64,000 nucleotides of DNA from Defluviitalea saccharophila (GCF_038396635.1 NZ_CP121687.1:1922001-1986000); one strand, 5' to 3'; shown: positions 10,254-19,973, numbered from the stretch's first letter. Notes: a model not told the origin generated them from the sequence alone. Translations and numbers: made by a program.

Positions 10254-10683
10254 AATTTAGAGGTTAGAAGGGAGAAGTTAGAAGGGTGATAAAATCTTAT
10301 AAAGATTTAGAAGTATATCAGCTTTCTTATAAACTAGCATTAAGTATACACAAAATGACGCAAACATTTCCTAAAGAAGAGACCTATGAGATAAGTAGTC
10401 AAATGAGAAGGGCTGCATTGTCCATACCATTAAATATAGCAGAAGGTTATGGAAAGAAAAGTTCAGCAAAAGATTTTAAGAGATTTCTTAAAATATCTTT
10501 AGGCTCAACAAATGAAATGTTAGTGTTGATAAGTTTTGTAAAAGACTTAGGTTATATAACTGAAGAAGAGTATAAAGAATACTCAGAACGATATAATATG
10601 CTAGGTAGGATGATATACAACTTAGAGAAGAACTGGGAGTAAATAGTTCAAACCTCTAACGTCTGCCTTCTAATCTCTAAATT
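10254..10683 (+). other. 23S rRNA intervening sequence (IVS)
   Basis: An insert of 430 bp with terminal inverted repeats AATTTAGAGGTTAGAAGG (10254-10271) and CCTTCTAATCTCTAAATT (10666-10683), an 18-bp stem with one G-U pair. It interrupts the 23S gene just after ACACGACACCGAAGCTATGG and 23S sequence resumes at GGTAGAGGAGCATTCC. This is the classic RNase III-removed IVS architecture, with a coding region in the loop. Confidence 0.92.
10286..10642 (+). CDS. S23-type four-helix-bundle protein of the 23S intervening sequence
   Basis: A 118-residue protein of the IVP/S23 (four helix bundle) family, read from GTG at 10286 with AGAAGGG just upstream. Family hallmarks are visible: SYKDLEVYQLSYKLALSIHK at the N terminus, the SSQMRRAALSIPLNIAEGYG motif at about residues 37-56, and FKRFLKISLGSTNEMLVLI at about 65-83. 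The frame is intact although it lies wholly inside the 23S gene. Its base composition is much more AT-rich than the rRNA around it. The function of this family is not established. It is in the same strand as the rRNA and has no promoter of its own that I can see. Confidence 0.92.
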   Translation: MIKSYKDLEVYQLSYKLALSIHKMTQTFPKEETYEISSQMRRAALSIPLNIAEGYGKKSSAKDFKRFLKISLGSTNEMLVLISFVKDLGYITEEEYKEYSERYNMLGRMIYNLEKNWE

Positions 10684-11355
10684 GGTAGAGGAGCATTCCT
10701 ATGGCGTAGAAGCTGTACCGAAAGGAGCAGTGGAGTTATAGGAAGAGAGAATGCCGGAATGAGTAGCGAGAAAGAAGTGAGAATCTTCTTGGCCGAATAT
10801 CCAAGGTTTCCAGAGTAAAGCTGATCTGCTCTGGGTAAGTCGGGACCTAAGGTGAGGGCGAAAGCCGTAGCCGATGGACAACAGGTTGAAATTCCTGTAC
10901 TGCTAATAAACAGAACTGTGGGGACGCAGGAGGATAGACAGACCGGGGAATGGAAAGACCCGGTTAAGCACAAAGCCAAGCCTGACAGGCAAATCCGTTA
11001 GGCGATGGTGAAGTGTTATAAGGACCGAAATTAAAGTAGGGAAGCTGTCGAATCCACACTGCCGAGAAAAGCCGCTATAGTTTTATTAGTACCCGTACCG
11101 TAAACCGACACAGGTGGATGAGGAGAGAATCCTAAGGCCGACGGGAGAAGCGTTGTTAAGGAACTCGGCAAAATGACCCCGTAACTTCGGGAGAAGGGGT
11201 GCCTGTAGAAATACAGGCCGCAGAGAATAGGCCCAAGCGACTGTTTAGCAAAAACACAGGTCTCTGCTAAACCGAAAGGTGAAGTATAGGGGCTGACGCC
11301 TGCCCGGTGCTGGAAGGTTAAGGGGAGAGGTTAGGAGAAATCCGAAGCTTTGAAC

Positions 11356-11450
<95 letters not shown>

Positions 11451-11692
11451 TTTGGGCACTGTCTCGACAACGCGCCCGGTGAAATTGTAGTACCGGTGAA
11501 GATGCCGGTTACCCGCGACAGGACGGAAAGACCCCGTGGAGCTTTACTGCAGCTTGATACTGGAATTCGGTATTACATGTACAGGATAGGAGGGAGACTA
11601 AGAAGCCAGGACGCCAGTCTTGGTGGAGTCGCCGGTGGGATACCTCTCTTGTGATACTGGATTTCTAACCTGAATCTGTGAACCAGATTAGG

Positions 11693-11733
<41 letters not shown>

Positions 11734-11890
11734 GAAAGAGTAACGGAGGCGCTCAAAGGTAACCTCAGAATGGTTGGAAACCATTCGCAGAGTGCAAAGG
11801 CAGAAGGTTGCTTAACTGCGACAGCGACGGCTGGAGCAGATACGAAAGTAGGACTTAGTGATCCGGTGGTATGAAAGTGGGATTGCCATC

Positions 11891-11994
<104 letters not shown>

Positions 11995-12008
11995 AGCTGT
12001 AGCAGGTT

Positions 12009-12088
<80 letters not shown>

Positions 12089-12112
12089 TCGTGGGCGCAG
12101 GAAATTTGAGAG

Positions 12113-12151
<39 letters not shown>

Positions 12152-12416
12152 GCTGGTGTATCTGTTGTACTACCAAGTGCATAGCAGAGTAGCCAAGTTT
12201 GGAAGGGATAAACGCTGAAGGCATCTAAGTGTGAAGCCCACCTCAAGATAAGATTTCCCATAGCGTAAGCTAGTAAGACCCCAGGAAGACTACCTGGTAG
12301 ATAGGCTTAAGGTGAAAGCATGGTAACATGTTCAGCTGATAAGTACTAATAGGTCGAGGGCTTGACCTAAATCACTTTAGCAGACAGTGTTTGGTTTTGA
12401 GGGTGTAGAAAAATGT

Positions 12417-12493
<77 letters not shown>

Positions 12494-12511
12494 TTATTAC
12501 TATACTATCAT

Positions 12512-12587
12512 GGGCGCATAGCTCAGCTGGGAGAGCACCTGCCTTACAAGCAGGGGGTCATAGGTTCGAGCCCTATTGCGCCCACCA
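12512..12587 (+). tRNA. tRNA-Val (TAC)
   Basis: Acceptor GGGCGCA pairs with TGCGCCC; anticodon loop CTTACAA; CCA encoded. Confidence 0.96.
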
Positions 12588-12624
12588 TGAATGAAAAAGT
12601 ATTAATTGTATATAATAAGAATAT

Positions 12625-12697
<73 letters not shown>

Positions 12698-12704
12698 TTG
12701 TTAT

Positions 12705-12789
12705 GGAGGGATTCCCGAGTGGCCAAAGGGGGCAGACTGTAAATCTGTTGTCGGAGACTTCGAAGGTTCGAATCCTTCTCCCTCCACCA
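12705..12789 (+). tRNA. tRNA-Tyr (GTA)
   Basis: Acceptor GGAGGGA pairs with TCCCTCC; anticodon loop CTGTAAA; long variable arm as in bacterial tyrosine tRNA; CCA encoded. Confidence 0.96.
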
Positions 12790-12800
12790 TTTATTCATAT

Positions 12801-12877
<77 letters not shown>

Positions 12878-12878
12878 T

Positions 12879-12954
<76 letters not shown>

Positions 12955-12975
12955 TATTTACATAATATACCATGT

Positions 12976-13048
12976 GGGCTACTAGCTCAGTCGGTAGAGC
13001 ACTGGACTTTTAATCCAGGTGTCCCGGGTTCGAGTCCCGGGTAGCTCA
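12976..13048 (+). tRNA. tRNA-Lys (TTT)
   Basis: Acceptor GGGCTAC pairs with GTAGCTC with a G-U at 2-71; anticodon loop CTTTTAA. CCA is not encoded (TCC follows). Confidence 0.94.
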
Positions 13049-13051
13049 TCC

Positions 13052-13083
13052 AAATCGTAAGAAAGTTTCTTACGATTTTTTTT
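13052..13083 (+). terminator. Terminator of the rRNA/tRNA cluster
   Basis: AAATCGTAAGAAA and TTTCTTACGATTT form a 13-bp stem followed by a run of T. It ends the whole rrn transcription unit. Confidence 0.92.
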
Positions 13084-13140
13084 GTGCTCATTTTTAATAA
13101 AATACTGAGTACCAAGGAAAACAATTGATACCTATAGGGC

Positions 13141-13169
13141 TTGGCTAAGATATCTTTTTAAGATATAAT
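13141..13169 (+). promoter_or_regulatory. Promoter of the yaaO-tmk operon
   Basis: TTGGCT (13141-13146), a 17-bp spacer and TATAAT (13164-13169). TGATACC (13126-13132) and GGTATCA (13170-13176) form a 7-base inverted repeat around it, which could bind a regulator. Confidence 0.65.
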
Positions 13170-13202
13170 GGTATCATTAATTTATATATTAGGATTGATC
13201 TT

Positions 13203-14603
13203 ATGGCAGAAGCACCTTTATATGAAAGATTAATGCAATATAATAAGGAAGATATTTATCCTTTCCATATGCCGGGACATAAATTAGGTAAAATTTTACC
13301 TTCTTCTTGTCTACTAAATTTAGATGTTACAGAAGTTAAAGGAATGGATAATTTATACGAACCGGAGGAAGTCATTGCAAAAGCACAAAAATTACTAGCG
13401 AAGACCTTTGGTGCTGAAGAAACGATATTTTTAGTAAATGGATCTACGGCTGGTGTTATAGCATCAATACTTGGCGTATGCGACCCTAAAGATCAACTCA
13501 TTCTTGCACGGAACAGCCATCATTCTGCCCATCATGGAATGATTTTGGGAGATATAACTCCTTGCTATATTAATCCGAAAATAATAGAGCCTTATGGCTT
13601 ATTAGGAGGCATATCTTCAGAGGATGTAGAAGAAACTATTAAAAGGCATCCGAAGGCAAAAGCTGTATTTATTACAAGCCCTACTTACGAAGGATTTACT
13701 TCCAATATTAAAGAGATTGCTCGAATTGCTCATCAATATAATAAAATATTAATTGTAGATGAAGCCCATGGAGCACATTTTAATTTTCATTCTTCTTTTC
13801 CTAAAACTGCTCTTAGTCAAGGAGCCGATATCGTTATCCAAAGTCTTCATAAAACTTTGCCCGCGCTTACCCAATGTGCCCTTATTCATTTTCATGGAAC
13901 TAGAGCAAATAGAGACAGAGTAAAACAAACCCTTAGGATGATTCAAACCAGCAGTCCTTCTTATATTTTTATGGGGATGATGGATTTACTTAGGAAGACA
14001 TTGGATGAACAAAAAGAGAAGTTGTTTGAACCTTATATTGCAAATCTAATGCATTTAAGAAATACATTAAAGGAAATGAATCATATTCTTCTCCTTGGAG
14101 AGGAATTAAATAAACAATACGCTATAGAAGAAATTGATATTTCAAGATTGGTTTTTTATACTGGATATACGAATTTATCAGGAGTGGAGATTGATAGACT
14201 TCTTAGGAATAAATATAAAATTCAAATGGAATTAAGCAGCGAAATTCATTTTATTGGTATTTCAAGCATAGCAGATACCAAAGAAGGTTTTGAGCGTCTT
14301 TTAAATTCAATGAAGGAAATTGATCAGGGATTAATCTTTAATCAAAAAAATGCCGATATAGATAATATATTATATCCTCCTTCAGAAATAATAATTTCTC
14401 CAAGAGAAGCTTTCTATGCGCCAAAAGAAGTGATACCTTTAGAAGATGCGGAAGGAAAAGTTTCATCAAATTTTGTGGTATTTTATCCCCCAGGTATTCC
14501 TTTGTTATCTCCGGGAGAAAAAATCACAAAGTTCCATATTGAACACATAAAAAGACGCAAAAACGAAAAGACAATAGAGGTTATTAGACGGGGTGGACTA
14601 TGA
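13203..14603 (+). CDS. Orn/Lys/Arg decarboxylase-family PLP enzyme (YaaO-like)
   Basis: A 466-residue pyridoxal-phosphate enzyme of the short Orn/Lys/Arg decarboxylase family, the YaaO relative that stands before tmk in many Firmicutes. The N terminus has FHMPGHKLG (residues 21-29), the cofactor aspartate is in VDEAHGAH (about 185-192) and the Schiff-base lysine is Lys217 in QSLHKTLPAL. The C-terminal domain has the family pattern PPGIPLLSPGE. Members decarboxylate basic amino acids, feeding polyamine synthesis, but the exact substrate cannot be read from the sequence. It overlaps tmk by 4 bases and begins the conserved housekeeping operon. Confidence 0.88.
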   Translation: MAEAPLYERLMQYNKEDIYPFHMPGHKLGKILPSSCLLNLDVTEVKGMDNLYEPEEVIAKAQKLLAKTFGAEETIFLVNGSTAGVIASILGVCDPKDQLILARNSHHSAHHGMILGDITPCYINPKIIEPYGLLGGISSEDVEETIKRHPKAKAVFITSPTYEGFTSNIKEIARIAHQYNKILIVDEAHGAHFNFHSSFPKTALSQGADIVIQSLHKTLPALTQCALIHFHGTRANRDRVKQTLRMIQTSSPSYIFMGMMDLLRKTLDEQKEKLFEPYIANLMHLRNTLKEMNHILLLGEELNKQYAIEEIDISRLVFYTGYTNLSGVEIDRLLRNKYKIQMELSSEIHFIGISSIADTKEGFERLLNSMKEIDQGLIFNQKNADIDNILYPPSEIIISPREAFYAPKEVIPLEDAEGKVSSNFVVFYPPGIPLLSPGEKITKFHIEHIKRRKNEKTIEVIRRGGL

Positions 14604-15217
14604 GAGGATTATTTATTTCCATGGAGGGGCCAGACGGTTCTGGAAAAACAACTCAGATTGAAAAATTAAAGGAGTATTTTTCGAATAAGGGTTATGAAGT
14701 GGTTATAACCAGAGAACCCGGAGGAACTCAAATCAGTGAAGAAATTAGAAATATTATTTTAGATGTAAAAAATGAAGCCTTATCAGATATGACAGAAGCC
14801 CTCCTTTATGCAGCATCCAGAGCACAGCATGTGGAAGAAAAAATAAAACCGGCACTGGAAAGCGGAAAGATTGTCATCAGCGATCGATTTGTAGATTCGA
14901 GTATTGTCTATCAAGGCTATGCAAGAGGGATTGGAATAGATACAGTAGAATCTATTAATAGCTTTGCCATACAAGGATATATGCCCGATATTACATTCTT
15001 TTTTGATATTGAACCTGAACTCGCTATGAAAAGAAAAGCCAATCAAAAATCCTTAGATCGACTGGAACAGGAGCATATTTCATTTCATAATAAAGTATAT
15101 GAGGGGTATAAAATACTTTTAAAAAGATATCCAAAGCGAATAAAATCCATTGATGCCAGGCAGAGTATAGACAATATCTACGAGCAAATAATGAAAGAAG
15201 TGACTAATTTATTATAA
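14600..15217 (+). CDS. tmk: Thymidylate kinase
   Basis: A 205-residue cytosolic kinase converting dTMP to dTDP for DNA synthesis. The P-loop is GPDGSGKTT (residues 10-18), the DR motif is in ISDRFVDSSIVYQG and the lid region is RKANQKSLDRLEQ. Length is standard. The start ATG overlaps the previous gene's stop by 4 bases. It sits in the order yaaO-tmk-darA-yaaR-holB, as in Bacillus. Confidence 0.95.
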   Translation: MRGLFISMEGPDGSGKTTQIEKLKEYFSNKGYEVVITREPGGTQISEEIRNIILDVKNEALSDMTEALLYAASRAQHVEEKIKPALESGKIVISDRFVDSSIVYQGYARGIGIDTVESINSFAIQGYMPDITFFFDIEPELAMKRKANQKSLDRLEQEHISFHNKVYEGYKILLKRYPKRIKSIDARQSIDNIYEQIMKEVTNLL

Positions 15218-15228
15218 GGAGGATGCCT

Positions 15229-15558
15229 ATGAAACTCATCGTTGCGATTATTCATGATGAAGATGCCCACGGAGTAATGGATGAATTAAATAGGAAAGGA
15301 TTCGGCGTTACGAAACTTGCCAGTACCGGGGGATTTTTAAAGTCAGGAAATACAACGATTTTTATTGGGGCTGAAGAAGAGAGTGTTGAACAAGTTATTA
15401 AGATTATAGAGAAGAAGTGTAAAAGCAGAAAACAAGTAACAACGGCAAATTTACCTCCAACCAATATAACGGAAGGATATATTCCTTACCCTATAGAAGT
15501 TACTGTAGGAGGAGCGACTATTTTTGTACTGGATGTAGACCGTTTTGAAAAAATCTAA
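15229..15558 (+). CDS. darA: PII-like cyclic-di-AMP receptor protein DarA/PstA
   Basis: A 109-residue protein of the cyclic-di-AMP receptor family (YaaQ, also called DarA or PstA), a PII-like trimer. Characteristic segments are MKLIVAIIHDEDAHGVMDEL at the N terminus, the GVTKLASTGGFLKSGNTT loop and the C-terminal VTVGGATIFVLDVDRFEK. I place the start at the ATG at 15229, 6 bases after AAGGAGG (15216-15222); the ATG at 15223 abuts that site. Its place next to tmk and yaaR matches the Bacillus locus. Its downstream target is not known from the sequence. Confidence 0.93.
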   Translation: MKLIVAIIHDEDAHGVMDELNRKGFGVTKLASTGGFLKSGNTTIFIGAEEESVEQVIKIIEKKCKSRKQVTTANLPPTNITEGYIPYPIEVTVGGATIFVLDVDRFEKI

Positions 15559-15577
15559 GTTTTAAAGGGGAATAACA

Positions 15578-16021
15578 ATGGATATGAAAGTTGGGCCAAT
15601 TCAAACACCTACAATACAAGCGACTAAAGAAGTAAAGGAAAAATCCGTAGAGAAAGATTTTGCCTTCACTCTTTTAAGTAAAATTGATGAATCAGACCTT
15701 CAGCAAAAGCTTGAAAGAATGCTGCAGGATATTACAGTCCAAGGTAAAAAACTAGCGGACCATATGGACGTAAAGGATTTAAAAAAATATAGAACCTTGG
15801 TTTCTGATTTTATGAATGAAGTGGTCTCGAGATCTCATAAGTTTTCCAGAGAGAACTTTTTAGATAAAAGAGGAAGACATAGGGTGTATGGTATTGTAAA
15901 AAAGGTTAATAATAATTTAGACGAACTGGCCCAGGAACTTATAAAAAAGGAAAAAGATCACCTAAGAATCTTAGAAAAAGTTGATGAAATCAGAGGATTA
16001 CTTTTAGATATTATGACTTAA
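15578..16021 (+). CDS. yaaR: YaaR family protein (DUF327)
   Basis: A 147-residue soluble, mainly helical protein of the YaaR/DUF327 family. It contains the conserved stretch [19 protein letters not shown] and the C-terminal [19 protein letters not shown]. Function is not established. It is identified as much by its fixed position between darA and holB as by its sequence. A GGGG site lies before the ATG; a weak terminator follows. Confidence 0.85.
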   Translation: MDMKVGPIQTPTIQATKEVKEKSVEKDFAFTLLSKIDESDLQQKLERMLQDITVQGKKLADHMDVKDLKKYRTLVSDFMNEVVSRSHKFSRENFLDKRGRHRVYGIVKKVNNNLDELAQELIKKEKDHLRILEKVDEIRGLLLDIMT

Positions 16022-16036
16022 ATAATATATTCATAA

Positions 16037-16071
16037 ACTGCTGTATAGGATACACACAGCGGTATTTTTTT
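16037..16071 (+). terminator. Weak terminator between yaaR and holB
   Basis: ACTGCTGT and ACAGCGGT pair over 8 bp with G-U, and TATTTTTTT follows. It probably only reduces read-through inside the operon. Confidence 0.6.
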
Positions 16072-16093
16072 ATCACGAGATAGGAGATTTTAT

Positions 16094-17104
16094 ATGTATA
16101 CGTTTGAAGAAATTATTGGTCATAAAGGAGTAATTGAAAATCTCCAGCAGACAATCAAGCACAATAAAGTATCTCACAGTTATATATTGGACGGCATTTC
16201 TGGTATCGGTAAGAAAACAATTGCATTAACCTTTGCAAAAACCCTTCAATGTCTTAATAAAGGAATAGCACCCTGTAATGAATGCAGTTCTTGCAGAGCT
16301 TTTGACTCAGGAAATCATCCTGACGTTTTTTTTATCAGTACGGAGAAAAAAAGTTTAGGCGTGGATGAAATTAGGGATAATATTCAAAAAGACATTGAAA
16401 CAAAGCCTTATAAATACAGCTATAAGATTTATATCGTAGATAAGGCGGATAAAATGACCATACAGGCTCAAAATGCCCTTTTAAAAACTATAGAGGAGCC
16501 TCCTTCTTATGGTATTATTATGCTTGTCTCTACGAATTATAAGCAATTTCTTCCTACTATTATATCAAGATGTTCCCTGATAAAACTAAATCCCCTAAAA
16601 CCCGGAGAAATTAAAGATTATTTTAAAACAGGCCCCATAGATCATAATATGATAGATTTGTATATCGCTTTTTCCGGGGGAAGTATCGGTGTTATTAAAA
16701 AAATGATGGAATCAGAACATTTTCTTGAAATCAGAGAAAATGTCATTAGATGGGTTAATGAAATAAACTCAGGGGATTTAATAAAACTGTTTGAAATACA
16801 AAAAGAAATGGAAAACTATAAAGAAGAAATAGATTTTGTATTGGATTTAATGTATGCTTGGTATAGGGATATTTTATTGATCAAACAGATAGGCAACAAT
16901 CCATATATCCTCAATAAAGATAAGATCAACCTGTTGTTGAATACAGGCATGGACTTATCTTATAATAAACTTGGCAGAAGTTTAGATGCCATTGAAGATG
17001 CAAAAAAGCAGCTTAGGCAAAACGCAAATTTTCAACTTGCTTTAGAAATTATGCTACTACATATAAAGGAGAATGCACATGAACGTAATAGGAGTTCGTT
17101 TTAA
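16094..17104 (+). CDS. holB: DNA polymerase III delta-prime subunit
   Basis: A 336-residue clamp-loader subunit that helps place the sliding clamp on primed DNA. The AAA+ domain has a P-loop-like GISGIGKKT (about residues 34-42), a zinc-binding cysteine set C53, C61, C64 and C67 (APCNECSSC), and the sensor motif ISRCSLIKL with the SRC triad. The delta-prime subunit of E. coli does not hydrolyse ATP; here the P-loop looks nearly intact, as in other Firmicutes. Overlaps ricT by about 26 bases. Confidence 0.93.
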   Translation: MYTFEEIIGHKGVIENLQQTIKHNKVSHSYILDGISGIGKKTIALTFAKTLQCLNKGIAPCNECSSCRAFDSGNHPDVFFISTEKKSLGVDEIRDNIQKDIETKPYKYSYKIYIVDKADKMTIQAQNALLKTIEEPPSYGIIMLVSTNYKQFLPTIISRCSLIKLNPLKPGEIKDYFKTGPIDHNMIDLYIAFSGGSIGVIKKMMESEHFLEIRENVIRWVNEINSGDLIKLFEIQKEMENYKEEIDFVLDLMYAWYRDILLIKQIGNNPYILNKDKINLLLNTGMDLSYNKLGRSLDAIEDAKKQLRQNANFQLALEIMLLHIKENAHERNRSSF

Positions 17105-17945
17105 AAGAGCGGGAAAAATTTATTATTTTGATCCCGGCGATTTAGAAATAGAACAGGGAAGCCACGTTATTGTGGAAACTGCAAGGGGTATCGAATATGG
17201 ATCAGTGGTTATAGCCAATAGAGATGTGCCGGAAGAACAATTGGTTCATCCCTTAAAAAAGGTTATAAGGATTGCCACTCCGGAAGATGACGAAATAGAA
17301 TTTGAAAATAAAAGAAAAGAAAAAGAAGCTTTTGCAATATGTAAAGAAAAAATCAAAGAACATAATTTAGAAATGAAATTAATCGATGTAGAATTTACTT
17401 TCGACAATAACAAAATTATGTTTTATTTTACGGCAGAAGGAAGAATAGACTTTAGAGAATTGGTAAAGGATCTGGCAGCTATTTTTAGGACAAGAATTGA
17501 ACTTCGCCAAATAGGGGTTCGGGATGAAACAAAAATGATGGGAAGCATCGGTATTTGCGGCAAATCCCTATGTTGTTCCACTTTCCTTTCAGAGTTCCAA
17601 CCGGTATCTATAAAAATGGCCAAAGAACAAAATCTATCTTTAAATCCTACAAAAATCTCCGGTGTCTGCGGAAGGCTTATGTGCTGCTTAAAATATGAAG
17701 AAGAAACTTATAAAGAAATTAACGAAAAACTTCCTGATGTTGGACAAGAAGTCATGACTCCGGACGGTAAAGGCACTGTATTATCCGTTAATGTTCTTCG
17801 TCAACTCGTAAGGGTGGCAGTTGTTAAAAAAGAAGGGGATACGGAAGCTGGCGTATATTCTGCAGAAGTTCTTCAATTTACTCCTTCTCAGAAGAAAAAA
17901 GATGAAGAGGATAATGAAGCAATCTATGAAGAATTTGAAGAATAA
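17079..17945 (+). CDS. ricT: RicT/YaaT, PSP1-domain protein
   Basis: A 288-residue protein of the PSP1 C-terminal domain family. In Bacillus it is RicT (YaaT), part of the RicA-RicF-RicT complex needed for RNase Y-dependent maturation of operon mRNAs and for sporulation and competence. The conserved cysteine motifs CGKSLCCSTF and CGRLMCCLKYE are present, consistent with iron-sulphur binding in the complex. I choose the ATG at 17079, 7 bases after AAGGAG (17066-17071); the ATG at 17073 is too close to that site. It lies between holB and trmN6 as in Bacillus. Confidence 0.92.
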   Translation: MNVIGVRFKRAGKIYYFDPGDLEIEQGSHVIVETARGIEYGSVVIANRDVPEEQLVHPLKKVIRIATPEDDEIEFENKRKEKEAFAICKEKIKEHNLEMKLIDVEFTFDNNKIMFYFTAEGRIDFRELVKDLAAIFRTRIELRQIGVRDETKMMGSIGICGKSLCCSTFLSEFQPVSIKMAKEQNLSLNPTKISGVCGRLMCCLKYEEETYKEINEKLPDVGQEVMTPDGKGTVLSVNVLRQLVRVAVVKKEGDTEAGVYSAEVLQFTPSQKKKDEEDNEAIYEEFEE

Positions 17946-18678
17946 TGTAGAACTCCTGGAAGGAGAACGACTTGATGATCTTAATTTAAAAGGGTATCAA
18001 ATTATACAAAACCCTAAATTTTTTTGTTTTGGGATGGATGCAGTTTTACTTTCCGCCTTTACAGAAATAAAAGAAGGAGACACGGTACTGGATTTAGGCA
18101 GTGGAAACGGAATCATACCTATACTATTAGAAGCAAAGACAAAAGGAAAGAAATTCACTGGCCTTGAAATTCAAGAACAGAATGTGGATATGGCAAGAAG
18201 AAGCATTTTGCTTAATCATATAGAAGAAAAAGTAGAAATGCATCTTGGCGATGTAAGAAAAATAAAAGAGTATTATACAGCAGAGTCCTTTGATGTTGTA
18301 ACTTCCAATCCCCCTTATATGAATGCAGGAGGGGGACTCATTAATTTACATGAGGCAAAAACCATAGCAAGGCATGAAGTACTTTGCTCTTTAGAAGATA
18401 TTATTTATGCGGCTTCCTATGTATTAAAAAATAAGGGAAACTTTTATATGGTGCATCGTCCCCATAGATTAGTAGATATTATGGTTCTTCTTAGGAAACA
18501 TCGACTTGAACCAAAAACATTACAAATGGTTCATCCTTATATGGACAAAGAACCTAATATGGTACTTATTAAAGCGGTAAAAAATGCAAAAGCCTTGCTT
18601 AAAGTTTCAAAGCCTCTTATTGTTTATAACGAAAAAGGACAGTATAATGACGAAGTAAAGGAACTATACAATGAATAA
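17926..18678 (+). CDS. tRNA1(Val) adenine-37 N6-methyltransferase family protein
   Basis: A SAM-dependent N6-adenine methyltransferase of about 250 residues (TrmN6/YabB family), predicted to methylate A37 of a tRNA. The SAM motif is VLDLGSGNGIIPILL and the catalytic motif is SNPPY, typical of N6-adenine enzymes. The mature family start resembles VELLEGERLDDL. Several in-frame ATGs exist (17902, 17914, 17926) inside the end of ricT; I take 17926, but the exact start is uncertain. Coupled to ricT and rsmI. The GIY-YIG gene yazA that lies here in Bacillus is missing. Confidence 0.88.
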   Translation: MKNLKNNVELLEGERLDDLNLKGYQIIQNPKFFCFGMDAVLLSAFTEIKEGDTVLDLGSGNGIIPILLEAKTKGKKFTGLEIQEQNVDMARRSILLNHIEEKVEMHLGDVRKIKEYYTAESFDVVTSNPPYMNAGGGLINLHEAKTIARHEVLCSLEDIIYAASYVLKNKGNFYMVHRPHRLVDIMVLLRKHRLEPKTLQMVHPYMDKEPNMVLIKAVKNAKALLKVSKPLIVYNEKGQYNDEVKELYNE

Positions 18679-18690
18679 AGGGGTAGCTCA

Positions 18691-19536
18691 ATGCCTGGAA
18701 GATTATATTTATGCGCAACGCCTATTGGAAATTTAGAAGATATTACATATAGAGCGGTAAGAATTCTAAAGGAAGTGGATTTAATTGCAGCAGAAGATAC
18801 AAGACACACTAAAAAACTTCTAAATCATCTGGAGATTAATACGCCTTTAACCAGTTACCATGAGCATAATAAAGCAACCAAAGGTCCCATACTCATTGAA
18901 AAATTAAAAGAAGGCTTAAATATTGCTCTTGTAAGTGATGCAGGAACTCCTGGAATATCGGATCCGGGAGAAGACCTTGTACGTCTTGCCCATGAAAATA
19001 ATATCCTGGTGACGCCTGTACCGGGGGCATCTGCAGTCATTTCGGGACTTATAATATCTGGTCTTTCCACGAGAAGATTTGCATTTGAAGGTTTTTTACC
19101 TGCGGATAACAAAGAACGAAAAGAAAGACTAAAAAAGCTTTCAAAAGAAGACAGAACCATTGTACTTTATGAGGCACCCCATAGGCTTTCTAAAACCTTA
19201 GAAGCCCTTTATGAAGCCTTAGGCAATAGAAAGATATCCATTATAAGAGAACTTACAAAACAATATGAAGAAGTAAAACAATGTACCCTTGAAGAAAGCA
19301 TAATTTATTATCAGGAGGTTTCGCCAAAAGGGGAATTTGTTTTAGTGATTGAAGGGTTATCCGATGAAGAAATGAAAGAAATAGAAATAAAAAAATGGGA
19401 AACCATTAGTATAGATGAGCATTTTAAATTGTACATAGATGAAGGTAAAGACCAAAAGGAAGCCATGAAACTGGTTGCTAAAGACAGGGGCATCAGTAAA
19501 AGAGAAGTTTATCAGATCATTCATCAAATCAAATAA
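18691..19536 (+). CDS. rsmI: 16S rRNA (cytidine-1402 2'-O)-methyltransferase
   Basis: A 281-residue SAM-dependent methyltransferase of the tetrapyrrole-methylase fold (RsmI, formerly YabC), acting on C1402 in the decoding centre of 16S rRNA. The N terminus LYLCATPIGNLEDITYRA and the motif VSDAGTPGISDPGEDLV are diagnostic. The gene follows trmN6 with 12 bases between and ends at a bidirectional terminator shared with abrB. Confidence 0.95.
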   Translation: MPGRLYLCATPIGNLEDITYRAVRILKEVDLIAAEDTRHTKKLLNHLEINTPLTSYHEHNKATKGPILIEKLKEGLNIALVSDAGTPGISDPGEDLVRLAHENNILVTPVPGASAVISGLIISGLSTRRFAFEGFLPADNKERKERLKKLSKEDRTIVLYEAPHRLSKTLEALYEALGNRKISIIRELTKQYEEVKQCTLEESIIYYQEVSPKGEFVLVIEGLSDEEMKEIEIKKWETISIDEHFKLYIDEGKDQKEAMKLVAKDRGISKREVYQIIHQIK

Positions 19537-19542
19537 TGCATA

Positions 19543-19569
19543 AAAAAAAAGCCAATTATGGCTTTTTTT
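19543..19569. terminator. Bidirectional terminator between rsmI and abrB
   Basis: AAAAAAAGCC and GGCTTTTTTT flank a short AATTAT loop, with T runs in both directions, serving both convergent genes. Confidence 0.85.
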
Positions 19570-19834
19570 ATTGTTCTTTAATTTCCATTCCTGCTAATCT
19601 TACAAGTTCAAGAATAGTTTCTCTAGAGATTTTTTTACCTTTATAGTCAATTAGGTCATCCATGCTGCCAGTAAAAATGTCAGCTGGCTCGTATTTCTTT
19701 AAGATGATCTTATCGTTGTCCACAAAAATTTCTAAAGCATCTTTTTCATGAATGTCTAAGTTTCTTCTTAATTCGATTGGAAGAACAACTCTTCCTAATT
19801 CGTCTACTTTTCTTACAACACCTGTTGATTTCAC
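19568..19834 (-). CDS. abrB: AbrB family transition-state regulator
   Basis: An 88-residue DNA-binding protein with an N-terminal SpoVT/AbrB swapped-hairpin domain (STGVVRKVDELGRVVLPIEL) and a C-terminal dimerisation part. AbrB represses genes of stationary phase and sporulation in exponential cells. The start is GTG at 19834 with AGAGGAG upstream on the minus strand. The promoter just upstream carries a perfect Spo0A box after its start point, as expected if Spo0A represses it. Its place next to rsmI matches Bacillus. Confidence 0.93.
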   Translation of the reverse strand: MKSTGVVRKVDELGRVVLPIELRRNLDIHEKDALEIFVDNDKIILKKYEPADIFTGSMDDLIDYKGKKISRETILELVRLAGMEIKEQ

Positions 19835-19863
19835 GCTATATCCACTCCTCTTAATTTTTCTTT

Positions 19864-19914
19864 TTCGACATTATATTACAATTCAAGAATACCATAATTA
19901 ACAATAAAAGTCAA
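19864..19914 (-). promoter_or_regulatory. abrB promoter with Spo0A box
   Basis: On the minus strand: TTGACT (19914-19909), a 17-bp spacer, TATTCT (19891-19886), then TGTCGAA (19870-19864), a perfect match to the Spo0A box TGNCGAA, about 15 bases past the expected start of transcription. Confidence 0.8.
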
Positions 19915-19973
19915 CACTATTTTTAAAATAAAATGAAATATATACAATATTAGTTATATAAGTCATTTAAAGA

